A DNA stretch of 27,603 nucleotides from Paramacrobiotus richtersi (lineage: Eukaryota > Tardigrada > Eutardigrada > Parachela > Macrobiotidae), in NCBI GenBank assembly GCA_034698045.1, contig JAQGAU010000474.1, positions 1 through 27,603 on the forward strand, in the 5' to 3' direction. The notes beneath the pieces were generated by a model. It made no database searches. It worked only from the letters and a program-made list of their open reading frames with translations, and was not told the origin of the DNA. This document shows, piece by piece, positions 18,581 to 27,603 of the stretch. Positions within the stretch are counted from its first letter, which is position 1. Each line of letters opens with the position of its first letter. The position numbers were made by a program, and so were the translations under genes.

Positions 18581-19093
18581 ATGTTCAGCTGGTCGCCCCC
18601 GAACAACTGGAGCTATTGGGATCACCTATGCTGTGCAATGAGATCGTGTGCTCGTTCGTGGAGAAACTGGAAGTCTCGGAGACCTCGCCAGCACATCAAA
18701 CACTTTTCTTGCTTAGGAACTGTTTGACTATCCGTAAGATGCTGTACCTGCTGAGGACATCTGAATGTTGGAAGCATGACCGAGAGCTCAACAGGTTCGA
18801 TCTCCTAATCCAGCAAAGCTGAAACCATCACTAACGTCGCGATGGATGAAAACACGTGGAAACAGGCGTCGATGCCACTGAACTTCGGGGGGCTGGGTTA
18901 ATCAGCGCTTCGGATATCGCTGTGCCGGCATACATTGCGTCCCTGACCGCAGCGGCCGAGTATATCGCAGCGTTAATTAAAGGATTTTGATGCCCTTGGA
19001 CTACCAGCTAACCTGGTTGACGAGTGGTCAAACTGGACCGGTCTGGAACTTCCGCCACCAGAATGCCGCCAGCTTCAGGCGGCATGGACAACC

Positions 19094-19975
19094 GTGCAGC
19101 ACACTAAATCAGTGGCCAGAATGTTGGAAACATCCGACGTGATTTCCTCTTCTCGTCTGTTGGCAGTATCCTTACCTCAGTCGCGAGCTTGGCTGTCTGC
19201 ACTGCATGTCGCCACTTTTGGAAATTTACTGGAAGACTCCCACCTATTAATTGCAGTTGCTCTTCGCTTGGGAGCTGAAGTATGCAAGGGTCACCGGTGC
19301 TTGCGCAAATCGCAGGTTGACGTCTATGGTCACCACGGGCTAGTGTGTAAACGAAGTAAAGGTCGACACCCAAGGCATTCAGCATTGAACGATGTCATAC
19401 GTCGAGCCCTTATTTCAGCGAGCATTTCAGCGGTACGTGAGCCGCCGGGTCTGGACAGAGGTGACGGCAAACTTCCGGATGGTTTGACGCTCATGCCTTG
19501 GAAGGCCGGAAAACCGCTTGTCGAAGACACTACTGTTGCGGACACATGTGCTGACTCCTACATCGCCCGCACTAGCGCGAAATGTGGAGCTGCCGCGGAC
19601 CAACGAAAAAGACTTAAGGATACTCGATACATCACTTTGGCCGTCCGATACTGCGTTCAGCCTATTGCATTCGAGACTATGGGGAGTTGGGGTCCCAGAG
19701 CAGCTGTTTTTTTAAAGAAAGTGGGACGCAGAATACGCGAGAATAATGGAAATCGCCGGTCGATGGAATTCCTCAGTCAGCGAATAAGTATAGAAATACA
19801 GCGGGGAATTGCTATTTGGGTTTTGGGTACAGTTGACTCGTCCAAAGAAATGGCAGACGTGTTTTGGTTTTTAATAAGTGATTGTGGAATACTGAACAGT
19901 GTAACAGTGCGCTATGTACAGCGGAGAAAAATATTAAGTGTTGAGGTTTTAATTGAACCGGACAAAAATGACTGA
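19094..19975 (+). CDS. C-terminal restriction-like endonuclease domain of the R2-like element (open frame)
   Basis: 293 codons without a stop. A zinc motif (CKGHRC, then GHHGLVC) is followed by RHSALNDVIRRAL, then GKLPDGLTLMPW and the DTTVADTCADSY block, the PD-(D/E)xK-type nuclease core, and a conserved tail (WGPRAAVFLKKVGRRI, QRISIEIQRG). In a live element this nuclease nicks the target to prime reverse transcription. The residue before the DTTV block is Glu where the family usually has Trp. The last 40 codons lose family character, so the true end may have been replaced. Openness may be chance or show that the 3' part is younger than the rest. Confidence 0.7.
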   Translation: MQHTKSVARMLETSDVISSSRLLAVSLPQSRAWLSALHVATFGNLLEDSHLLIAVALRLGAEVCKGHRCLRKSQVDVYGHHGLVCKRSKGRHPRHSALNDVIRRALISASISAVREPPGLDRGDGKLPDGLTLMPWKAGKPLVEDTTVADTCADSYIARTSAKCGAAADQRKRLKDTRYITLAVRYCVQPIAFETMGSWGPRAAVFLKKVGRRIRENNGNRRSMEFLSQRISIEIQRGIAIWVLGTVDSSKEMADVFWFLISDCGILNSVTVRYVQRRKILSVEVLIEPDKND

Positions 19976-21966
19976 GAATTCGAGCCATTGCTCAACGATT
20001 GCACGCTTATTTGAATATTGTATGGACACTGTCGGTTGTCAAGATTTATTCGAAAACTCTACTGACGGACCACGAACAGAAGTTCACATTAAATCACGAA
20101 TATTAAGGTGTACTAGCTAGTAGGGAACGAGAGCGTACCCACGACACTTTTCCGGCCGCTGATCCACCGGCAAGATAATCTCGGCGCCAGTCCTGAGAAA
20201 AAATGTATCTTAACAATTAGTTAAAAAAATTTTGCTTGCGACCTTTTGTTACGGTTTCATTTCAAGCTTGTGTCTAATCAATTTTGTTTGCGCTTGTTTA
20301 CCAAATTTCTTGATACGAGAAATAGTGTATCTCCTTCGAAAGAACGGTAGACCGAGCATAAATCACGATCCAGGTCAACAAATTCCATCCAATGTAAGCT
20401 CATTTATTTTAAAAAGTTAGCAAAACACTGGCATCGAGGTCACTCAGTCCAAGCTGAATAAAAATTGAAATTTTTAAGTTTCAATAGTTTTGTAATATTC
20501 GAGAACGTTTCACTCAACAGCAGAATATCGCTGCGGGTAATTCTACCGATAGGAGTCCTTACGCTACGAAATGCTTCACACATTGAAAATCACTACTTGT
20601 ATGCAACAAGTACAGCTTTATACTGCTGATGAAAACCGCAAACTTTGCGAGTCATATTCTGTGCGATTTCCTACCGATACGCAAATACAATATATTGCAA
20701 ACTGATAGCGTATACCTTTGGTAATCATTCCGTACGCGAATTTACCCAAAACACGGTGGAAATAACACTGAAAAGAAACTCATCCGACCACACAGAGACG
20801 CTGCAAATCTTCATTGGTGCACCGAAACTACAAATTCCTGACGAATAATCGTCCTGAATCACTAAGTGACTAACTCTGCAAGATTATCATTGGCAATGTC
20901 GGTTGAGATAAGGAAGAATGTTGCGTTGAAATCGCATATCGGGTTCGTCGTGGAAAATACACACGGCCGATCTATTTAACATTGTTTATATTATACGATA
21001 CCGCTCTGGCAACGTTTCCGGCGTTGATCAGCTGCACAAATGCAATAGCTATAAAACAGAAATAGAAAACGATTCATTGCTAAAAAGATTGCCAATCGGT
21101 TATTCAGTATTTATGCGAAGCGCACGATCCAAATCCCATATCGCATATGACAGCTGCCATGACGCCACTACACTACTAACCTATTACTACACTACTGTGC
21201 GAATGGCACAGTTAATGACTTAATTTGTCTGCCAAGCATTCAAAAATGATGTGATGCAGTACCCAGATTCTGCATGGAAGTGTTATAACCATATAAACTA
21301 AAAACGCAACGAAAACGAACGGTAATCAATACGAGACAGAATACTCGTACAGAATAGCGTGAAGTATAATGTACCATTACTGGAATCTGTATTTTCTATG
21401 GTTATAAACAGTCGCATTACAGCCGCTTTACTGCTTCATATTCCACTTATCCTTTATACACAGTGCAATCCGAACGCATATTTCTTTTGCTGATTTAATT
21501 AATTAAACTACAGAGAACATCACAGAATAATTAACGAACAACACAAGAAATCCTACGATGAAAATCTTGCGAATAACAACATAAAACACATTTTGCGTCA
21601 TGTATAAAACAGCATAGGGAAAGGTCACTTGGAATCACAATGCACATGGGCGACTGGTCCATCTACACGCAACTTTTAATAAATTTTTACGGTTCATTTT
21701 GATATTTACCAGCGCACTCATTGTCAGACGGAATCGAAATATATTTTCGATATTTATTTATCGGCGAACTATACCATAACACAGAAGAATCAGTTCCAGT
21801 AGGCTAACTCATCACCAGCGCACTCTTTCGTTTATATACCATTCAAATTTCGTTTTTCCACAGAATGTACTGGTTCTGCTTTCTCTCTCTTACTACGGTA
21901 GGTACAAAAATTTACGGCCGAAAGCAACAGTCTCGAACGATGCATACGATACATAATTTTTGCTTT
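19976..21966. other. Spacer without recognisable genes
   Basis: AT-rich. Two frames of 62-67 codons (20232-20420 and 20645-20848) have no recognisable domains. A short CTACGAAAT.CTT motif near 20570 recurs near 16640 and 23705, suggesting fragments of old dispersed repeats. Confidence 0.45.
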
Positions 21967-22612
21967 CATAAAACGGTCATTATGTCATTACTGTCATTAA
22001 TGACAAATGACAGGCATTTCACACAAGCATATGTATATCGTACCACAGCCCGGTATTTATCATACTGTCATTAGTGTCAGTAATGACAAGTGACAGGCAT
22101 TTCACACAGGCATATGTATAGCTTCCCACAGCCCGGTTGTTATTATACGGTCATTGGGTCAATACTATCATTAATGACAAATGACAGGCATTTTACACAA
22201 GCATAGCTCAGTAGTCATAAAACGGTCATTATGTCATTACTGTCATTAATGACAAATGACAGGCATTTCACACAAGCATATGTATATCGTACCACAGCCC
22301 GGTATTTATCATACTGTCATTAGTGTCAGTAATGACAAGTGACAGGCAATTCACACAGGCATATGTATAGCTCACCACAGCCCGGTTGTTATTATACGGT
22401 CATTGGGTCATTACTATCATTAATGACAAATGACAGGCATTTTACACAAGCATAGCCCAGTAGTTATAATACTGTCATTATGTCATTACTGTCATTAATG
22501 AAAAATGACAGGCATTTCACACAAGCAAATGTATAGCTCACCACAGCCCGGTATTTATCATACGGTCATTATGTCACTAGTGTCAGTAATGACAAATGAC
22601 AGGCATTTTACA
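21967..22612. repeat. Satellite-like tandem array with 249-bp higher-order unit
   Basis: The GTCAT anchor falls at 21976, 22067, 22150, 22225, 22474 and 22565: three sub-units of 91, 83 and 75 bp make a 249-bp unit that repeats about 2.6 times. Corresponding bases of successive units are nearly identical, while sub-units within a unit differ more, the hallmark of a higher-order repeat. Each sub-unit holds a palindrome, TGTCATTAATGACA or a one-base variant, followed by AATGACAGGCATTT, CACAAGCATA and, in most, CACAGCCCGG. Confidence 0.9.
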
Positions 22613-22964
22613 TACGTATCTACATAAATGTCTTAGTCCATTAGTCACCATAGGCTTCTTTTTATAAGCTTTAGGCCCGTACTCGCCAGGTCTCCGTTAC
22701 TGTGTCAACGCAGCGAAAAATCGTGGTACTTAAGTTTCAACATAATATGTAGGCGTAAGGAAAACATTTTTTTACAGAAAAATACCTTAATAAAATAAGC
22801 AGTAACATCAAAGCACGATAAAATATTTTAGTAACGCGTAGAAATAAATAAGTAATTGACGGAAATGAAAACGAACTGCAAAAATAATTTAATTAAATAA
22901 CAAAATCAAAGTTAGGCAATCAGCTCCAATACAAGTACTCGCTGCAGCTTATTCCAGAAACGTC
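22613..22964. other. Spacer
   Basis: AT-rich sequence between the tandem array and the second dispersed-repeat copy. Nothing recognisable. Confidence 0.5.
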
Positions 22965-23260
22965 CAAGCCATTGTACTACGATTTCAGCATGAATCAACA
23001 ATTTATTGCTGACCATCACTTGCCAACATTAATTGAAAAAATATCCTCGCAGTCGAATAACAATTTCTCATTCACGTTAAAATACAACAGGTCAGACTGC
23101 AGTCAGTTACAACTTCGAACGAAGCCACTCGCTAGTAATTAAGAGAACAATAGTCCATTGTTTCTATATCTATAGATATAGAGTAAACAATGCACTTGTT
23201 CTCTTAATTACTAGCGAGCGGCTTCGCTTCGAACTATAAATTAATCACAGAAACTATCCA
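22965..23260. repeat. Dispersed repeat, copy 2, interrupted by a palindrome
   Basis: Matches copy 1 (15285-15450) block by block, but between its CAGTC and ATAAATTA blocks holds about 120 bp absent from copy 1, the palindromic element at 23114-23233. Confidence 0.6.
23114..23233. mobile_element. 120-bp palindromic MITE-like insertion
   Basis: Two arms of about 55 bp are near-perfect inverted copies (TTCGAA, CGAAGCC, CTCGCTAGTAATTAAGAGAA, CATTGTTT) around a small TATAGATATA centre. There is no coding capacity. Comparison with the unoccupied repeat copy at 15.4 kb shows it as an insertion, which supports mobility. A secure target duplication could not be read because the empty site has diverged. 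Confidence 0.7.
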
Positions 23261-24339
23261 AATGAAATACTTATACCGACACAAACTGCCAGCAAGTTCA
23301 TGTCACGTACACATAGCACAAATCTGGGTGCTGTCAGCTGGTTTGAACTCTCGGAGTTATAACCTGTAAAGAATAAAATGTTTTGCGAAAAGTTGACTGA
23401 AAGCAATATTTGCATTTAATATATATCAAATTTAAAAAAAACTACATTGAATTTTTGTTGATTTTACGTTAAATTAATTTACATTAAACTTGCATTAATT
23501 ATGAAATAAAAACAATTTACTGAGTCGAGAGAGTCAAAAAATAAACCCTGTAGAGAGAAAGCGAAACACAACATAAAATAGTACGACGTAAATCTACGTC
23601 AGCAAACCGCATATAAGAGCAGTCAATCAAAAAACATCTGCAGCAACATTTCCACTAACAGAGCTGTAGTAGCCATCTTCCACCAACATCCAGCCCTTAC
23701 ACTACGAAATCCTTGAAGGTTCGTAACTTTACGTCCGCTACAATGGCAAATTAAAATTTTTGATTATTTAATCGCACTGTCTGAATCCTATCATGTCGTT
23801 GTTATTTTACAGCCAGTACATACATAACAACAACCTCCCAAAGTTGACCTTTCGAAACTTGACACCGAGAAATCTGTTTTACGAACACAAAAAGTTGTTT
23901 CCGCAGACTGCATATACAACCGCCAAACAACATCAATTATTATAGTAAAACATGTGCCGTAGAGACAGGAAAGGAAGCGCGCATAAAACTATGAAAAGTA
24001 CCGGCTAAAAAGAATGCAAAATTAAACCGGACAAAAGCAACTATAAAGTAAAAAACCGACTCTTCATCAATAATCGATAACGCAAAAACAAATTGCTAGA
24101 AAGTGCGTTTTCCTAAATATTAGCACTTTCATTCACGAACCGAAATACCGTTACAAGTCGTGCAAAAATCCATTTGTTTAGGCCTGAATTTTTCTTTCAC
24201 TATATTTTCCTTTCAGACTGGCTTTTTTATCTGGTTCGTATGTTGAATCTGTTTGGGGAAGAATTTCCATAATATCCACGACACGCATGTATAAACCAAG
24301 TGGTAGCTAATATTCAACAGAATTTGCATTTGCGCAAAT
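23261..24339. other. Spacer without recognisable genes
   Basis: AT-rich, with no supported frame. A third CTACGAAAT-containing motif lies near 23705. Confidence 0.5.
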
Positions 24340-24490
24340 TCCCCCACTATAATAAATAATAATAGTAAATAATAAATTAAATAAATTAATAAATTAATAA
24401 TAATAATTGATAGTTACATGAACTAATTAACTAATTATTATTATTGCTAATAAATATTATTAATTATTAAATAAAATAATTATATAAGTT
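24340..24490. repeat. AT-rich low-complexity tract
   Basis: About 150 bp made almost only of AAT, TAA and ATT words, irregular rather than a pure microsatellite. Confidence 0.8.
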
Positions 24491-25435
24491 CCGTTCTGAT
24501 TCATAATTTTCAATCATTCATTTTATTTCGTTTCATTGTATTACCGCCATTTTTTATAAATATCTCAAGTACCTTTTCTGCGACATAAAAACTACAAAAT
24601 AATTCGGTAGCTGAACATACTTATACAAATCACCAAGTGTAGCACAGTTACCTCAGCCGGGTTATAGACACAAGCACAGTACGATCATGAAAATGGTAAT
24701 AAATAACAAAAACCAACCGATTCAGCGGTAGGCTGTTGACAAGTTCAATTTGTGGTTAACGTAGTACAACGGCTCTGAGGGAAGTTCTTGAGCACAATGC
24801 AATGCGCTGCACATAAAGCGATGCAATAACTTAATCTCAATTTTTTGTTGTATTTATTGCAGTTGTTGGCTCTGTTCTGGTTTCGTACCTTTAATCGTTG
24901 ATCCCGCCGCTGTTGTATTTCTGCTGGCGTCACTTCACAATTATTAAGTCAGAACCGACAAATTATCACCAAAATGTCCACAGTGACGCACTGGTGAAAA
25001 ATAAAAATATATCAATCAACCAAAACAACATAAATCGGCTAACATTGAGAAAAGTATTTTATTACGCAAAACTGCTAACATTTAGAAAACGTTTGCATTG
25101 AACGATTAAGAATGACAGCTAAAAAAATATATGTTGTACACCGTCATTATTTCAGACGAAAACCGTACAATGGGTATAAAACTATAATCCAGCAACATCA
25201 GAAACGAAATTATAAAAAAGTTTAAGCACTAAAAATAACAATAACCAATAATAAATTGTGTGCCTCAGAAGTATAACCCGCACGTACACATATCCAGATA
25301 CGATAATGAAAGACTGAAATAATAATAAACTAAAAGAATAAACTAAACTAATATAAACTAACTTTCGGTTCTTTCCACCAGTAAAACGGTAACGGAAGTG
25401 AAAGTGTTGCCGGCGGAACGGGCCAGGGAGAAGAA
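24491..25435. other. Spacer without recognisable genes
   Basis: AT-rich; frames of 60-70 codons on both strands near 24745-25101 lack recognisable motifs. Confidence 0.5.
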
Positions 25436-25771
25436 ATGATTATGTTCAGTTATGACAGCTTTCCGGTTTTTCGTATTCGGTGTGAATTACTGGCCAAGAA
25501 AGAGAATTTTTTACGTTATAGTGATTCATTCCGTTTGTTTTACTGTGCATATTTTATAAAAACTTCCTATTTATATCAGACCGTATTTCTGTTTGGATTG
25601 CCGTTCGGTTTTAGAGGGTTATATTATGGTTATAAGGGGAATCGCGGACTGTACTTACCGGTATTAGCGGTTTTTTTAATTTTCCGTCTGTTTATTCAGT
25701 TTTGCAATTTGTGCACTATTTATTTCAGATTTTCTTCCGTTATCGGTTACATATCATTTTTATTATCATAA
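25436..25771 (+). CDS. Hypothetical hydrophobic open frame
   Basis: 111 codons, very rich in Phe, Tyr and Leu, with possible membrane segments (around YQTVFLFGLPFGF and LPVLAVFLIFRLF). No family is recognised. The T-rich base composition alone would produce such residues, so coding is doubtful. It ends 60 bp before the Tc1/mariner-like element. Confidence 0.2.
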   Translation: MIMFSYDSFPVFRIRCELLAKKENFLRYSDSFRLFYCAYFIKTSYLYQTVFLFGLPFGFRGLYYGYKGNRGLYLPVLAVFLIFRLFIQFCNLCTIYFRFSSVIGYISFLLS

Positions 25772-25830
25772 TATTCCACTATTCTAGGAAAAAAGAAAAC
25801 CAACGGCTTCGAAATCGAATGTTGTATGTA

Positions 25831-26916
25831 CAGGGGTGCTGGGCCAAGTCTGGGCAAAACGGTCTGACCTGTTTCGTCCTCGGTTGCGCAGCTTTCGGGC
25901 TTATTCTTAGCCCTTTTCTAGGACAACTTTTCGTCCTCTATCTAATGTATGTCACATTGAGCAGCTGTCTCTTACCCAGCTCTGCAGACTCCTGCTTGAA
26001 CCGGGACAGGTAGGTTTGTTTTTGGTGGTCGTACAAACGGTACTGCAGAAATTCCCGCAGTACGTTCCCAGGCACTTAGTATGCTTGAGTCGATAGAACA
26101 CAAGTATGTACTCTTACTAAACTAAAAGCGATTTTATTTTAGAATGAAAGTTCGGGATGCCGAACCATTGAATTTCGCCTCCCGTAGACTTCTATGTTAA
26201 AAAACCCAATACGGAAAGCTGAGTTTTCGAAAACAAACTGATAATTTACAGAAAGAGTGTGACCGACGCATGTCAGAAAGAGCATCAGAATAGGTATTCA
26301 CTGCGCTTGCATTGCATAAAATATTTTCAAAATCTTGTGACGAAAACGATCGCAAGCTGGGATGGCTAAACATGGCTGGGAGATTTGAAGAGCAGTATGT
26401 TTGGAAGTGCTTTGTACACAACCCGAATTCACACTGAAACCGATATTCGGGTTCGTTCTCTATAGTTACGAAACAAAATCACCCTTGTGGAACCTGATTT
26501 TGTCATATGGCAAACGTCAAAACAACCACTGGTCAAGGTCGACCGTGTTGTTCGTGCCACCGCCCACAGGGAACCGACAGTGGCTCAAAGTATGCCTTTT
26601 TTGCTTGGGTTAAAAGACGAAAGGTTGTTCTTCAAAATAAGCGTAACATTTGTAAAAACTATGCATTCTGCAATTCAGGAGAATTGTTCGAACAAAATTT
26701 TGGCAGGACAGAACGTGGGTCAAACACCTCTCTGCAGCTGGTGTGTTCTGTAAAATTTTTTTCAAATTTCGGCCAAATGAAAAAACCAAACTTTTTACCT
26801 CAAAAGATAGCAGAATGAATGGACGTCCGAAGTAGATTAGAAAAGTAACTGTCGGGCTTCACAGGCGCGATGGGCGGGGCTAAAACCAGTTGCCCAGACT
26901 TGGCCCAGCACCACTG
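25831..26916. mobile_element. Tc1/mariner-like element, apparently non-autonomous
   Basis: Terminal inverted repeats of 27 bp with one mismatch: CAGGGGTGCTGGGCCAAGTC at 25831 and the complement of CAGTGGTGCTGGGCCAAGTC ending at 26916, then TGGGCAA in both. TA lies directly outside each end (25829-25830 and 26917-26918), the target duplication of this superfamily. The CAGT..TGCTGG start resembles Tc1 ends. The length (1086 bp) is near that of a complete element, but I see no transposase motifs; frames of 70-103 codons at 26401-26818 overlap and have no recognisable domain. Confidence 0.75.
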
Positions 26917-26918
26917 TA

Positions 26919-27603
26919 CTGTAATCAAAGCCAGGCAGCTGGTAACCATCGAAGAATTAACGTAAACTGTGTCACTGTGCCACGTTTCTTTACAAGTAAT
27001 ATACTGTCCACCATCGTCAGCGGAATCATTAGTTAACAGGCACATAGACGGGAACTTCTTCTATCGCTTTTATAAATATTTTCGTACTTCGGCAGACAGA
27101 CTTTTGCAAGCGAGATTAGGGTATTCGTTATTCAGATGTCTATGATTTATGGTACTTGTTACTGTAAAGAAATGCCTTGATTCAGTCTTTCTGAATGTTT
27201 CGCAATCGAAACTAAAACACTTTACAAAACGTATTCGACTGTACTACATCGACATCTCATTCCCATTCGATTATTCGCTATTCGCGGTATAGGTTTCCCT
27301 GCACTTATGTTCTGCTCAGTGTTATTGCAGCTGAATTGCTGTCACGCGGCTAATTGTTAGGACCCATTCCAGAAACACTAGTGAACTACCAAACTGCAAT
27401 AATAACAGTCGCCGCTGGCGCTAATCTGTATGATCTTTAATGATTTTTGTAGCAGTCCACTTACTTGCCAAAACCAGACGTGTAAAAACAACTAGCCATT
27501 AGTATGTCCAAAAGTTCCCATTACACACTAGGAAAGTGCACTCGCTGATTGCGGGCACTGAATGACCGAAGCGAAGGAAGTACACAGGGCAACATATGTT
27601 AAA
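26919..27603. other. Right-hand spacer
   Basis: No supported gene. A minus-strand frame (26800-27045) with DDGGQYITC recalls the end of an Ig domain, but it runs into the transposon end and lacks the rest of the fold. Confidence 0.4.

Larger units (their letters stand above)
17045..19975 (+). mobile_element. R2-like non-LTR retrotransposon, broken
   Basis: Plus-strand remnants in order: an N-terminal zinc finger, a proline-rich linker, reverse transcriptase, and a C-terminal zinc motif with restriction-like endonuclease. This order (fingers, RT, C-terminal endonuclease, one polyprotein, no APE-type nuclease) defines the early-branching R2/CRE/NeSL group. The copy has at least four frameshifts in the first two thirds, while the last 880 bp are one open frame. 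No poly(A) tail or target duplication was identified, so the exact ends are unknown; I use the first Met (17045) and the last stop (19975). Confidence 0.75.

Noticed and set aside
20101..20200. GC-richer stretch that might hold a tRNA or other structured RNA
   Set aside because: No cloverleaf arms or conserved B-box could be matched by eye.
26800..27045. Minus-strand frame with an Ig-like DDGGQY motif
   Set aside because: It lacks the tryptophan and first cysteine at the right spacing and overlaps the transposon end.

Overview
The window reads as nuclear DNA from an invertebrate animal. It has intron-split genes with short introns (about 84-98 nt, GT..AG), AATAAA signals, long AT-rich spacers and several classes of animal transposable element. 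The class A GPCR with an NRL..P signature at the DRY position fits lineages with large GPCR expansions; a tardigrade is my best guess, but this is inference only.

Layout. 1-960: last coding exon of a GPCR. 960-1670: a very long imperfect inverted repeat starting just after its stop. 2178-2453: a possible two-exon coding fragment. 3246-6210: an LTR retroelement with 344/345-bp repeats, a 5-bp target duplication and a decayed gag-like interior. The first coding exon of a plus-strand gene (3627-3951) lies inside this element and splices in phase to exons at 7640, about 7887/7904 and 8148. That gene ends in a coiled-coil region (to 9251) that resembles the C-terminus of a TACC-type protein but carries frame breaks. 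A kelch-repeat gene fragment sits on the opposite strand in the large first intron (6635-7511).

9759-13684: a minus-strand Ty3/Gypsy element with both LTRs, gag, zinc knuckle and protease remnants; most of the reverse transcriptase, RNase H and integrase has been deleted. 13685-14445: an unidentified gene segment with one in-frame TGA, followed by a hairpin that contains the stop codon and abuts a poly(A) signal. 14446-16900: AT-rich spacer. 17045-19975: a broken R2-like non-LTR retrotransposon (N-terminal zinc finger, RT with YLDD, C-terminal restriction-like endonuclease in one long open frame). 19976-27603: mostly non-coding, with a 249-bp higher-order tandem repeat (21967-22612), diverged dispersed repeats, one of them holding a 120-bp palindrome, an AT microsatellite (24340-24490) and a 1086-bp Tc1/mariner-like element with 27-bp terminal inverted repeats and TA flanks (25831-26916).

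No CRISPR array, operon or rRNA gene was seen. The most unusual arrangement is the host-like gene whose first exon is enclosed by two LTRs, so that the LTRs could supply both its promoter and a competing early poly(A) site.
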